From the NCBI RefSeq assembly GCF_002355595.1, contig NZ_AP017422.1, forward strand, positions 2,418,001 through 2,482,000: a stretch of DNA of 64,000 bases, in the 5' to 3' direction. The first letter of the stretch is position 1. Every line of letters starts with the position of its first letter. Positions 1-8,082 of the stretch are shown here, piece by piece. Position numbers and translations under genes: made by a program. The stretch comes from Filimonas lacunae (GTDB taxonomy: Bacteria > Bacteroidota > Bacteroidia > Chitinophagales > Chitinophagaceae). The notes under the pieces were generated by a model, which saw nothing but the letters and a program-made list of their open reading frames with translations, was not told the DNA's origin and did no database searches.

Positions 1-150
1 ATGGGAATGCTCAATATATTTTAGAAGGAGTGGTGGGCTTATACTTCTTATCCTGCTCCGCAATGAACCCGAAGTACAAGGGAGTGACACGACGAAGCTG
101 CCGTTAGAACAGCTGCCGGCTACAAAAAAACTATAAAAAAAACATACAAA

Positions 151-180
151 CCACTCCGGGCTTCACAAAGACCGGAGTGG
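151..180 (-). terminator. Rho-independent terminator after the peritrophin-like gene
   Basis: A perfect 9-bp inverted repeat (CCACTCCGG at 151-159, CCGGAGTGG at 172-180) encloses a 12-nt loop. Read on the minus strand the stem is followed by a T-rich stretch (about 130-150), so it ends the transcript of the small secreted protein upstream. On the plus strand no T-run follows. Confidence 0.75.
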
Positions 181-192
181 CTTTGAAGGCGC

Positions 193-450
193 TTAGTTGT
201 AGAGACAAGGGCAGTCTGCCATGTCTTCTGGAAACACGCAAACATTTGAGGCGCAGTTAAAGAAAGTACCGCCCTGGCATTCAAAGGCTACAGGAACGCC
301 GGAGTCGCAAACATAGAAGACTTCGCAATGAATATCGTCCGGTAAAAGAACGGGCAACTCGCCATCTTCTTCCGGACAGAAACCGACAGGGTTGGCGTTG
401 AGTACGGTTGCTGTCAGCAGCAACAGGAGGATCAAGGTTAACTTTCTCAT
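193..450 (-). CDS. Small secreted protein with a peritrophin-A-like (CBM14) cysteine pattern
   Basis: This 85-residue protein starts with a Sec signal peptide (K3, then a leucine-rich core to about residue 16, probable cleavage near A19). The mature part is essentially one domain with eight cysteines: C25, C42, C48, C58, C66, C71, C80 and C82. Taking C25-C42-C48-C58-C71-C80 gives spacings of 16, 5, 9, 12 and 8 residues, which fits the six-cysteine CBM14/peritrophin-A chitin-binding pattern. Aromatic residues F45, Y46, F56, F63 and F64 sit where that fold carries ligand contacts. C66 and C82 could form an extra disulfide. CBM14 is known mainly from arthropods and other eukaryotes, so its presence here is unusual. 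It would act in the periplasm or outside the cell, possibly binding chitin (inference). It has its own terminator. Confidence 0.7.
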   Translation of the reverse strand: MRKLTLILLLLLTATVLNANPVGFCPEEDGELPVLLPDDIHCEVFYVCDSGVPVAFECQGGTFFNCASNVCVFPEDMADCPCLYN

Positions 451-480
451 TGTTCGTGTATTTGATGGATAAAAAATGAC

Positions 481-1578
481 TTAAGGAGCAACCTCCCCGG
501 TAAGGGTGGCCTGTAGCGGGTTGTTGGCTGCATTGGAGTAAATGCGGAGCGTCCGTCGTACGTTACCTTCCCCTTTAGCGGAAAAGGTAAGATGTACTAC
601 ACTGCTGTCGCCAGGCAGGATGGCTGCTTTGTCAAACGTTGCTGCGGTACAGGCACAATCTGTATACACTGCCTGGATGACCAAAGGCTTTTTCCCGGTG
701 TTGGTAATGGGGTAAGGAACAGAAGTTGTACTATGGTTCTTTACGATGCCCATATGTGCGGTATCGCTGATGGCATGTATAAAAGGCTCATTCTTTTCGT
801 TATAGGCGGGGTCAATAATCAACCGCATTTCCTTCAACGCCTGCACATTCAGGAGGGCAGTGAGCGGTGTGATACCGGATAAGGCAACGGTAGCATACTG
901 CCTGGCTCGCAGGGTATCGCCCGTAAACCGGAAAAAGCGAGCGGTCAACTGCTGGTTGTAAAAGGAGGGGCGCTGTTGTACATGTGTTTCTAAAAGTTTC
1001 GCATAGGCCTGCATGAACAGGGGTGCTGTAATGATTTTGGCAAAGATGCTGTCTGTTTTGGCTTTATCCTGAAAATTCGCATTTGTTGCGCGGATGTATT
1101 CTGCTTTACTGACCTGGGAAGAATCTTTAAACCGTGTCATTTCCACGTAGGAGTTACCGGCTGCAATACCGGCTACATATTTTCTCATATCTGCCAGAGA
1201 GATGTTGCCAGCTATGACGGCTTTTGTCTGTAACTGTTTATCGAGCACGGCAAAAGTGGGGAAGGTACCGCTGTGAAGCAGTGCTGCCAGCCATTGCTGC
1301 CCGGAGTCTGTAAAGTTAATCCTGGCCACCACAAAATTGCTGTCAATGATATTTTTAAATGCCTGGTTAGTAATGTAATCTGTTTCAAACAGCTTACACA
1401 CATGGCAGTCGGTTTGCCCGGATAAGAGCAACAGGCCTTTCTGATTGTCTTTGGCTGCCTGCAGCGCTTCATTCAGTGAGACATTCCGGAGTATTGCAGG
1501 CTCTTTTTTATTTTGACAGGCGTTCAGGAAGAGGGTACAGAAGAAGAGCAGCCAGGGAAAGGGTGTTTTTAAAAGCAT
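481..1578 (-). CDS. Lipoprotein with thioredoxin-like and DUF1573 domains
   Basis: This 365-residue protein begins with a lipoprotein signal peptide; the lipobox LNAC puts the lipidated cysteine at C21. Residues about 30-130 form a thioredoxin-like domain with a CHVC redox motif (C58, C61) and a candidate cis-proline in TFPTF (P107). The middle segment is helical and unassigned. The last roughly 90 residues match DUF1573, an Ig-like beta-sandwich common in secreted Bacteroidota proteins, including a CACT motif near residue 308. The likely role is periplasmic thiol-disulfide chemistry or folding of exported proteins, but the substrate is unknown. It lies just upstream of the peritrophin-like gene on the same strand, with 30 bases between them, so the two may be cotranscribed. 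Confidence 0.8.
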   Translation of the reverse strand: MLLKTPFPWLLFFCTLFLNACQNKKEPAILRNVSLNEALQAAKDNQKGLLLLSGQTDCHVCKLFETDYITNQAFKNIIDSNFVVARINFTDSGQQWLAALLHSGTFPTFAVLDKQLQTKAVIAGNISLADMRKYVAGIAAGNSYVEMTRFKDSSQVSKAEYIRATNANFQDKAKTDSIFAKIITAPLFMQAYAKLLETHVQQRPSFYNQQLTARFFRFTGDTLRARQYATVALSGITPLTALLNVQALKEMRLIIDPAYNEKNEPFIHAISDTAHMGIVKNHSTTSVPYPITNTGKKPLVIQAVYTDCACTAATFDKAAILPGDSSVVHLTFSAKGEGNVRRTLRIYSNAANNPLQATLTGEVAP

Positions 1579-1969
1579 TCTATTTTGTTTGGTCTGTGAT
1601 AAATATAAATAAGTTATTTAATAAAATGTAATATGAGTAGAGAATGTTTTAATGTAAGGTTTTTGAAACAGCGAGGAGTATTGATGTGTTGTGTTGATGT
1701 TCCTCTTAAATAATTAATTGTTCCGGTGTATGTCAAATCCGGTATTCAGGCTGCCACGCTATCATGAACAGGGAGGAGTCGTAGAAACTATATTTAGTGG
1801 CTGTTTTCTTCTTTCTCCCTTTAAAAATCACTGTGGTTTGTTGTATCCTCCCTTTCCTGCCGTAAGTCGCGGGGCCATGCTTGTATGCGGCTTATTATTA
1901 TTGGAATGTTCCCGAACAATCCGGATTCCTTGGTGATGGTTGGGTAAGAAAAATAGTAACCGCCATTTA
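1579..1969. other. Intergenic region without a recognisable gene
   Basis: This 391-base stretch lies between two minus-strand genes. It begins with an AT-rich segment (about 1590-1640) that probably holds the promoter of the thioredoxin/DUF1573 gene; a TATATTTA run on the minus strand resembles the phylum's -7 box. A 72-codon plus-strand frame with a TTG start (1718-1936) has no recognisable family or signal peptide. I see no tRNA, repeat or clear hairpin. Confidence 0.5.
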
Positions 1970-2863
1970 TCATTTATGAAAAACGGGAGCGTAAACATCC
2001 CTTGCAAATTCTTCTGCTGTGGTGGGAGTGGTAGTTGACGTATCTCTTTTTTGATAGTTCATCAATCCTGCTTTAATAGCTGTTGCCATCCCGATTAAAT
2101 TATCAGCAAAATCATCTGAAAATCCATTGCTTAAAAATGCCTGTTTAGCCTGGTCTGCCGGGAATTGAACATAAGCCAGATCTGGTTTACCAATTGTATT
2201 GCCTGCAATGGCCGTTAACTCTCTGAGTGTGTAGTCGCGTGGGCCCATAACGGCGTGAACGCTTTTGCCGGTAAAATCAAGGTTCGACAGATGGCTCGCA
2301 GCAACAGCAGCTACATCTTTTGTGGCTACCATAGGAATGGCAATGTCGCCATCTGCTGCTGTATCATTGATTCCCATTTTCTTCACCACTCCAATCGTTC
2401 TTAAAATGTTTTCCATGAAATAAGCAGAACGTAGGTGTAACACGTTTACATTTTTAAGTTGGTTCAGCCTTACTTCCTGCTCGGCAGTGCCGGCCATCAT
2501 GCCATTTCCCTCGTGCATGTGCGAGCCTACGCTACTCATGTTTACGATGTATCTGATCCCTGACCGTTCAATGGCTTCGATCATGTTGCCTGTTACCTGT
2601 CGTTGGTAGGCTCTTGTGTTTGCAGCCGTAACATTGTCTGGTAATATCAAAAAGGCACTGTCTGCATTCCGGAAGGCATTGGCAAGGGTATCTACATCGT
2701 TAACATCTCCGGAGATAACTGCTGCCCCCATGCTGCGATATTTTTCCAGCTTATCGGTATTTCTTGCTATTAATGTTACCTGATGGCCCGCAGTAAGGAG
2801 GTTTTCTGAAATTTTACTACCAACTGTGCCTGTAGCGCCCAGGATTACTATTTTCTTTTTCAT
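1970..2863 (-). CDS. NmrA-like NAD(P)-binding atypical SDR reductase
   Basis: This 297-residue protein opens with a Rossmann dinucleotide-binding motif, GATGTVG at residues 9-15, after a short beta strand. The layout (cofactor domain first, then a variable C-terminal substrate domain) and the absence of a classical YxxxK tetrad fit the NmrA/HSCARG group of atypical short-chain dehydrogenases, which often sense redox state or reduce quinones. The substrate cannot be told from the sequence. It sits on the same strand as a quinone-oxidoreductase-like gene and an AraC regulator, and the three probably form one locus. The gap before its start carries a fragment copied from the 3' end of the AraC gene (2928-2954). 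Confidence 0.85.
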   Translation of the reverse strand: MKKKIVILGATGTVGSKISENLLTAGHQVTLIARNTDKLEKYRSMGAAVISGDVNDVDTLANAFRNADSAFLILPDNVTAANTRAYQRQVTGNMIEAIERSGIRYIVNMSSVGSHMHEGNGMMAGTAEQEVRLNQLKNVNVLHLRSAYFMENILRTIGVVKKMGINDTAADGDIAIPMVATKDVAAVAASHLSNLDFTGKSVHAVMGPRDYTLRELTAIAGNTIGKPDLAYVQFPADQAKQAFLSNGFSDDFADNLIGMATAIKAGLMNYQKRDTSTTTPTTAEEFARDVYAPVFHK

Positions 2864-2927
2864 TTTGTCTTTTTTTATTCTTTATGATGATTGTTTTTTT
2901 TCAGACACAAAGGTGTTTAGAAGGTAT

Positions 2928-2954
2928 CTGATAAACTTGTACCAGATCACTGTT
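2928..2954 (-). repeat. Degenerate copy of the 3' end of the AraC gene (direct repeat, left copy)
   Basis: These 27 bases match 3975-4001 with two differences. On the minus strand the right copy encodes NSDLIQVY and a stop, the end of the AraC regulator. The left copy reads NSDLVQVY, but its stop codon has become CAG. The two copies flank the oxidoreductase gene 2965-3930, pointing to a past duplication or insertion. Confidence 0.75.
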
Positions 2955-2964
2955 CTGGCTATTG

Positions 2965-3930
2965 TTAACTGTTGTGCGTTGATGCTTCATTGAATTCTAT
3001 GACTACTTTTCCGGTATAACCGCCTTTTTCGGCATATAGATAGGCTTCCTTGTATTGTGCAAACGGAAATGTTTTATTTACTTCTATCTGCAATCCCGTG
3101 TTGATGGCATTTAATAACATATCCATGTTTTTTGAGGAGGGATTGGATAGTATTACTACATGCTTTTTGCCGGTAAATACATTCTTAATAAGCGACGCTG
3201 GTATTTCAATGGGCTTTGGTACGGGGTTTAAAAACAGGGATTGGGGTTTCATTATTTTCCTGGCATTGGCATATCCCATTTTTCCTGACAAATCAATTAT
3301 AATATCATAGTTGTTCTTTTGCTGAAGCACATGTTGCTTTGTGTAATCTACTACTATGTTTGCGCCCCATTTTTTAGCAAAGTCCATTGCATGGGTGCTG
3401 GTTACTGCTGTTATGCTTGCTGCTCTAGGTGTGAGCAGTTGTAATAGAAACATGCCCACTCCACCGGTGGCACCATTGACTAAGATGTTAGATTGAGCAT
3501 TGATGTTGCCCATTTTTTGAATGGCGGTAATAGCAGCAGCGCCCACCACAGCAATGGATGCTGCCTGTGCATAAGTGATGTGGGAGGGTTTTTGCCATAT
3601 TGTAGTAGCAGGTACAGCGATGTATTCAGTCAGTGCGCCTTCTTTCATTGTGTTTTTTACTACGCCAAATACTTCATCGCCTTTTTGGAACCGGGTTACA
3701 GATGCTCCTGTTTCTTCAATAATACCGGCAAAATCAACACCTGTGTGTTTGGGGAATTTGCTGCCTGACATCAGTTTCATTTCCCCTTTTCTTATTTTCC
3801 AGTCTAAGGGGTTAATAGAAACTGCTTTTACTTTTATCAGCACCTGGTTTGCCTGGATAGTAGGCAGGGATTCTTCCACAGTTTGTAATACATCTGTGTT
3901 GCCAAATTGGTGATACGTTATTGCTTTCAT
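2965..3930 (-). CDS. NAD(P)-dependent medium-chain oxidoreductase (quinone oxidoreductase-like)
   Basis: This 321-residue protein belongs to the zinc-independent branch of the medium-chain dehydrogenase/reductase family. A GroES-like N-terminal domain is followed by a Rossmann domain with the NADPH-binding stretch NGATGGVGMF. The structural and catalytic zinc cysteines of alcohol dehydrogenases are absent, as in quinone oxidoreductases. The start is taken at the ATG at 3930, where the sequence MKAITYHQFG aligns with the usual beginning of the family; an in-frame ATG nine codons upstream lies inside a palindrome and is less likely. It probably reduces quinones or enones; the exact substrate is unknown. 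It follows the AraC regulator by 44 bases on the same strand and is flanked by direct repeats. Confidence 0.85.
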   Translation of the reverse strand: MKAITYHQFGNTDVLQTVEESLPTIQANQVLIKVKAVSINPLDWKIRKGEMKLMSGSKFPKHTGVDFAGIIEETGASVTRFQKGDEVFGVVKNTMKEGALTEYIAVPATTIWQKPSHITYAQAASIAVVGAAAITAIQKMGNINAQSNILVNGATGGVGMFLLQLLTPRAASITAVTSTHAMDFAKKWGANIVVDYTKQHVLQQKNNYDIIIDLSGKMGYANARKIMKPQSLFLNPVPKPIEIPASLIKNVFTGKKHVVILSNPSSKNMDMLLNAINTGLQIEVNKTFPFAQYKEAYLYAEKGGYTGKVVIEFNEASTHNS

Positions 3931-3957
3931 TGTGTTATCGTTTAATTGATAACACAA
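3930..3957 (-). promoter_or_regulatory. Perfect palindrome abutting the oxidoreductase start codon
   Basis: TTGTGTTATC (3930-3939) and GATAACACAA (3948-3957) are a perfect 10-bp inverted repeat with an 8-base spacer. The palindrome ends on the A of the oxidoreductase ATG. It could be a dimeric regulator operator or an RNA hairpin controlling initiation. There is no T-run, so a terminator is unlikely. Confidence 0.65.
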
Positions 3958-3974
3958 AATTGAAAATAGCCAGG

Positions 3975-4001
3975 CTAATAAACTTGTATCAGATCACTGT
4001 T
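3975..4001 (-). repeat. 3' end of the AraC gene (direct repeat, right copy)
   Basis: This is the intact partner of 2928-2954, with 25 of 27 bases identical. It encodes the last eight residues and the stop codon of the AraC regulator. Confidence 0.75.
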
Positions 4002-4712
4002 TTGCTTTAGTGCCTTTGGTGGCATACCAAACATCTCATACATATACTTATTCAGCTGGGGCAGATCATAAAACCCTGTTTCGTAGGCAATATCGGTAAG
4101 GCTTCTTTCTTTTTCGGAAAGGGTGAGGTAGATAGCCTGGCGTAGCCTTGTCCACAACAGGTATTTTGAAAGGCTGCTCCCTGTTTGTTGTTTGAAAAGA
4201 GAGGCTAAACGGGAGGGGGATAGAAAGATTATATCGACAAATGTTTGTGGGGTAATGTCCTGCCGGTGGTAATTGGTTTTAATGTATTCTGTTATGATGG
4301 TTACTCTTTCATCATACTGGCTGGTGGGTAACTGTGCCAGTAGTGCCTGGATGATGTTGGTAATGCTCAGACTGTCATTTGCGGTCTGGAAAAAGGTATT
4401 GGTTTCGGATGGGGTACTAAAAACAATATAATCCTGATTTTCTGCAAATTGACCGGCAAGTTGAAGTCCTATATGGGAATAAGGCTCTATGTTGAGCACG
4501 TTTAATGTTCCTTTTTCGGCAACGCAAAAATGGGGCACCTGGGGCTTTATTAAAAAGCCATCTATGTGTTTATGTAACTTTCCGTTAATGGTGGATGTAA
4601 AAGGATTGTCGTTTGATAACACAATTTGATAGGCAGAATGATGATGGATTTCTACCGTGAGATTGTGTGCTTTGAGGGCAAGGATAAATGGTGTGTAAAC
4701 CTGGCTTTTCAT
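3975..4712 (-). CDS. AraC family transcriptional regulator
   Basis: This 245-residue regulator has an N-terminal cupin-like sensing domain (about 1-130) and a C-terminal AraC double helix-turn-helix (about 150-240). The second helix-turn-helix shows the family pattern: SLTDIAYETGFYDLPQLNKY followed by a FGMPP stretch like the usual G.SP..YR. The final arginine of that pattern is replaced by lysine. It probably responds to a small ligand and controls the oxidoreductase directly downstream, and perhaps the NmrA-like gene; the palindrome 3930-3957 between the two genes is a candidate operator. A TACATTTG box at 4780-4787 on the minus strand is a likely -7 element for this gene. Confidence 0.88.
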   Translation of the reverse strand: MKSQVYTPFILALKAHNLTVEIHHHSAYQIVLSNDNPFTSTINGKLHKHIDGFLIKPQVPHFCVAEKGTLNVLNIEPYSHIGLQLAGQFAENQDYIVFSTPSETNTFFQTANDSLSITNIIQALLAQLPTSQYDERVTIITEYIKTNYHRQDITPQTFVDIIFLSPSRLASLFKQQTGSSLSKYLLWTRLRQAIYLTLSEKERSLTDIAYETGFYDLPQLNKYMYEMFGMPPKALKQNSDLIQVY

Positions 4713-4779
4713 CCGTATTGAGTACTGTTGCTTGTAAATGGGTATAGCAGATAGGTAAGGCTATGTGCTAATGGTAAGG

Positions 4780-4787
4780 CAAATGTA
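4780..4787 (-). promoter_or_regulatory. -7 promoter box (TAnnTTTG) of the AraC gene
   Basis: The minus strand reads TACATTTG, an exact match to the Bacteroidota -7 consensus, 68 bases upstream of the AraC start. I do not see a TTTG -33 box at the usual spacing. Confidence 0.45.
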
Positions 4788-4902
4788 ATTAAATGTCAGA
4801 AATGAATAGAGTAGCTTATAGCAGGTGGAATGTGTGTGAGCAATTAGGAAAAGATTGGGAAATCGTATGGTTGTTTAGAGCAACTACATTGTACATTAGT
4901 TT

Positions 4903-5340
4903 ATGGTTATTTCATTCGACCTGGACGATACTTTAATTGCTGGTGTGAAGCAGTTTGCTTTAGAACCCCAAACGTTATGGCAACGTCTGTTATCTAAAGA
5001 AAGGTTACGGGCCGGAACCTGTGAATTGATTACTGCCTTACGTAGCAGAGGGTATAAAATATACGTATACACCAGTTCTTATAGGTCTTTCAGGCGTATT
5101 AAATGGCTGTTCTGGTTATATGGTATCATGCTGGATAAAGTGATTAATAAAACGATTCACGACCGGGTAATGGGGCAGAGGGCTGGTTATATTTCTAAGT
5201 ATCCGCCTGCGTTCCATATAGATATACACGTAGACGACTCGCCTGGCGTACTGCGGGAGGGTGAGTTGCATTCCTTCAAGGTTCTTGTTCTTTCAGAGAA
5301 AGAACAAGATTGGGTGAGGATGTTGCTTCAGTTGTTGTAA
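4903..5340 (+). CDS. Small HAD superfamily hydrolase
   Basis: This 145-residue protein carries HAD motif I as FDLDDT (D6 nucleophile, D8 acid/base), a motif II serine/threonine in YVYTSS, and a motif IV acidic pair in HVDDSPG. It lacks a large cap domain, so it is a compact C0-type phosphatase, probably acting on a macromolecule or a bulky small molecule in the cytoplasm. No partner is evident: it is transcribed divergently from the AraC gene and converges on the Ter operon. A perfect 12-bp hairpin lies within its last 20 codons. Confidence 0.78.
   Translation: MVISFDLDDTLIAGVKQFALEPQTLWQRLLSKERLRAGTCELITALRSRGYKIYVYTSSYRSFRRIKWLFWLYGIMLDKVINKTIHDRVMGQRAGYISKYPPAFHIDIHVDDSPGVLREGELHSFKVLVLSEKEQDWVRMLLQLL
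5283..5309 (+). repeat. Perfect 12-bp hairpin inside the 3' end of the HAD gene
   Basis: TCTTGTTCTTTC (5283-5294) and GAAAGAACAAGA (5298-5309) are exact reverse complements separated by only three bases. The sequence is coding (VLVLSEKEQD), ends about 30 bases before the stop codon, and has no downstream T-run. Confidence 0.7.
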
Positions 5341-5472
5341 GTGATTTTTGTAATTGAAAGCAGCACAATTGTTGCCAAGAGGGAGATTTATTAAGCTGTT
5401 TGATCCTGAAAATAGAATACGTACCTATCTGCGCTAAAAATAAGTTGTTTAAACAGAAATGCGGAGAAAATA

Positions 5473-5503
5473 TCCGTACTGACGAAAGTTGTTTCAGTAC
5501 GGA
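5473..5503 (-). terminator. Probable terminator of the Ter operon
   Basis: TCCGTACTGA (5473-5482) and TCAGTACGGA (5494-5503) form a perfect 10-bp stem with an 11-nt loop, starting 37 bases beyond the terC stop codon. On the minus strand TATTTTC follows the stem, a short U-tract, so termination is likely though not textbook. Confidence 0.6.
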
Positions 5504-5540
5504 CGAGGCGTGGGTATGGTATTGCAAAAAAGTTATGTTG

Positions 5541-6557
5541 TTAATTTTTTTCCGGGAATAGGAGAGAAAGGATTACGGACAGCACTAAAATTCCCCCTAC
5601 AATTCCTAGTGATACAGGAGAGGAAATATGGTACCAGGGGGAAATGATCATCTTTACACCAATGAATGTTAAAATAATTGACAAGCCAAAGGGGAGCTTG
5701 CTAAACATATGGATGAAGTTAGATAGCAGAAAGTATAGGGAGCGGAGACCAAGTATAGCAAAAATGTTAGAAGTGTATAGAATAAATGCATCCTTTGAAA
5801 TAGCAAAGATGGCCGGAATAGAATCTACAGCAAACAATACATCTGTACATTCAATAACTGCAACTACAATAAGCAGTGGTGTTGCAAGCTTTATTCTATT
5901 CCTAACTGTGAAAAATTTATCTCCTTCGTATCTGTCACTTACATTGTAAAGTTTTCGTATAAATCGCGCCCCGGCTGAATCGCTGAAATCCTGCTCGTCT
6001 TCATCTTCGTTTTTACCCCAGGATTTTATGCCTGCAAATATCAGGAACAAGCCAAATGCCGTAAGAACAATATTTATATTCCAAATAAGTGGTCTGGCTC
6101 CGAAAAATTCCAGAATTGGGTTCAAATAGGTAAGGTTAATCAAGCCAACACCTGCAAATATGAATATGGCACGGAATATCAATGCTCCAAAGATACCCCA
6201 AAACAAAACTTTGTGGTGTAGCTCACGAGGAACTTTGAAGTAATTAAACACCAATATAAAAACGAAAAGATTGTCTATAGAAAGTGCTTTTTCTATCCAA
6301 TAAGCAGCCTGAAATTGTGTGAACTTTTCAACTGCCAGTGTGCTGCTACTCTCATTTTGATTGAACACCCAAAATAGAATACCGGAAAATATCATTGCCA
6401 GGCTAATCCAGATGATTGACCATGTGATTGCTTCTTTTGAGGAAATTACATGACTTTTTTTATGAAAAATGCCCAGGTCTAACAGTAACATCAGTAGCAC
6501 CGTAATGCTAAATAAGATAATCAGGCCTGGATGTAATTGTAAAATGCTTTGTTCCAT
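5541..6557 (-). CDS. terC: TerC family integral membrane protein
   Basis: This 338-residue polytopic membrane protein has about eight or nine hydrophobic segments and the acidic residues typical of TerC within membrane helices (LLLDLG near residue 27, EKALSIDNLF near 90, ECTDVLFAVDS near 240). Length and pattern fit the TerC family, linked to tellurite resistance and metal homeostasis, including manganese export in some members. It is the last gene of the nine-gene Ter operon, 9 bases after the kinase gene. In the published Ter framework TerC is the membrane anchor to which TerD-type calcium-binding proteins and TerY-linked signalling are coupled; that role here is inferred from context. Confidence 0.92.
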   Translation of the reverse strand: MEQSILQLHPGLIILFSITVLLMLLLDLGIFHKKSHVISSKEAITWSIIWISLAMIFSGILFWVFNQNESSSTLAVEKFTQFQAAYWIEKALSIDNLFVFILVFNYFKVPRELHHKVLFWGIFGALIFRAIFIFAGVGLINLTYLNPILEFFGARPLIWNINIVLTAFGLFLIFAGIKSWGKNEDEDEQDFSDSAGARFIRKLYNVSDRYEGDKFFTVRNRIKLATPLLIVVAVIECTDVLFAVDSIPAIFAISKDAFILYTSNIFAILGLRSLYFLLSNFIHMFSKLPFGLSIILTFIGVKMIISPWYHISSPVSLGIVGGILVLSVILSLLFPEKN

Positions 6558-6566
6558 TATTGTTAG

Positions 6567-8078
6567 TTATTGATTTGTAATAGTGATGTATAGTAGTCGT
6601 CCGCCTTCTTCGTTAGATAGCAATATTTTCTTACCGCTGATTAATTCTACCATTGCATTACGGGGAATGTCTTTGTTTTCTGTGAGATCTTTCATGCCAT
6701 CAAGGCTTTGATTTACCAGTACCCATTTTTTATGGTAAATAGCAAAGTAGCCTACTGGCTTTTTGTCCTCTGCTGTCAGACTTTCGTTGCGGATAATTTT
6801 TTTGGAAACATGCCATTTAAAAAGGTACTGATTGTGGTAAACCATCAGTCGATGGCCTTCCGGTTTCCAGATATCGTTTTTAAACTTATAATATAAGTCA
6901 ACAACTGGGAGGGTGCCTTTGTGCGCTGTTCCACAAAAAGGGCAAGTGGGTTTTGCTGTATTATCAAAAACATACCATTTTTCATCACAAGTTGTGTTGC
7001 TGCAGGGTTGTATCAGATCAACGGTTTTTAATAGTGCGGTTTCCCATTCGTTGGCTATAGGCCGTAACATGGGGTTGTGTAATCCATCAATAAAAGCGCG
7101 TTTAAACAACTCAGTGAGGTAAGGGCCTGTAATGGTATAGGGTATTTTATCCGGGTTGCCCCAGAAAGTATCCCATTTGCGTAACTGGTCTGCTTTTACT
7201 CTGTTCGTTTTGTTGGCAGGGTTTTCTACAAACAGCGCTTTTTCTCCCATAGCCATCAGTTCGTCTTTTTCTGCATCCTGATCCCATATTTTACTACCCC
7301 GCAAGGGATGTCTTCTAAGCAGGTACATATAAATGAGTATAGATAAAGCATGCAGGTCGGTCTGCTGGTTGGGTAGAATTCTTCCCGGATCTTTAAGGCT
7401 TAGATGTTTGGTCTTGAGTACTTCGGGCGCAATAAAATCAGCAGTGCCAATGACTTCTGGTGGAAACAGGCCAGGCACCACCAGTCCATCCAGATCTATG
7501 ATGTTAGCAGATTTAGTAACAGGATCAATCAGTACGTTATTGTAGGAAAGGTCGGAGTGTGCCAGGCCCATCTGATGCATTTTCTTAACGCCACGGCAGA
7601 TGCTGATGGCAATCTGGAAGTAGCTGAGCCAGTTTCCCAACTCTGACTTGTCAAGAGATAATGGATACTGTTTATTTCTGAACGAAGCAGCTGTGAACCA
7701 TTTTCCGATCTTTTCTCCACCTTTGATATTGTCGCTGGATCCATAGCCTTTGCTAAAGAAAAAATGGGGGTTGTAAATAGGAACTATTACACCTGTTTTG
7801 CCTTCGCGTTCCACAGCATCATAGGGCCAACGGTAAATGTCCTGCAGGTAGTAGTCTGCCGCATTGCCTTTTTTAATGTTTTCAAGGTATAGTGTTACTA
7901 TTCTTTTGATCCGGTCTTTTTGATTGAAGTCGAGCGGCTTTCTAAAGAAAGCTACTACATACTTTCTATCCGGTGAAAAGTAAACATCTTTGACGCCGCC
8001 TTGTTTTGGGTTACCATTGTCTATATACTCATAGTATTTTGACGGGTCAATAATTGAGTTAACCTTTACTGTGTGCAT
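6567..8078 (-). CDS. Ter-associated protein kinase with C-terminal zinc ribbon
   Basis: This 503-residue protein has a kinase fold in its first 340 residues. The catalytic loop is HSDLSYNN (H174, D176, N181), the metal-binding motif is DLDG at 195-198 in place of DFG, and an APE-like IAPEV follows near 216. A treble-clef-like zinc ribbon follows with C359, C364, C379 and C382, then a C-terminal beta-rich region. A kinase with a zinc ribbon next to PP2C and a TerY-type vWA protein is the TerY-P triad described in comparative genomics of Ter systems. It probably phosphorylates a Ter component; targets are unknown. It starts 4 bases after the phosphatase gene. Confidence 0.85.
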   Translation of the reverse strand: MHTVKVNSIIDPSKYYEYIDNGNPKQGGVKDVYFSPDRKYVVAFFRKPLDFNQKDRIKRIVTLYLENIKKGNAADYYLQDIYRWPYDAVEREGKTGVIVPIYNPHFFFSKGYGSSDNIKGGEKIGKWFTAASFRNKQYPLSLDKSELGNWLSYFQIAISICRGVKKMHQMGLAHSDLSYNNVLIDPVTKSANIIDLDGLVVPGLFPPEVIGTADFIAPEVLKTKHLSLKDPGRILPNQQTDLHALSILIYMYLLRRHPLRGSKIWDQDAEKDELMAMGEKALFVENPANKTNRVKADQLRKWDTFWGNPDKIPYTITGPYLTELFKRAFIDGLHNPMLRPIANEWETALLKTVDLIQPCSNTTCDEKWYVFDNTAKPTCPFCGTAHKGTLPVVDLYYKFKNDIWKPEGHRLMVYHNQYLFKWHVSKKIIRNESLTAEDKKPVGYFAIYHKKWVLVNQSLDGMKDLTENKDIPRNAMVELISGKKILLSNEEGGRLLYITITNQ

Positions 8079-8082
8079 AGTT

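Noticed and set aside
1-136. Possible 3' end of a plus-strand gene
   Set aside because: Two frames stay open from the window edge (ending at 107 and at 136), and neither shows a recognisable family, so the true frame cannot be chosen.
1718-1936. 72-codon plus-strand ORF
   Set aside because: TTG start, no recognisable domain, signal peptide or conserved-looking pattern; treated as chance.
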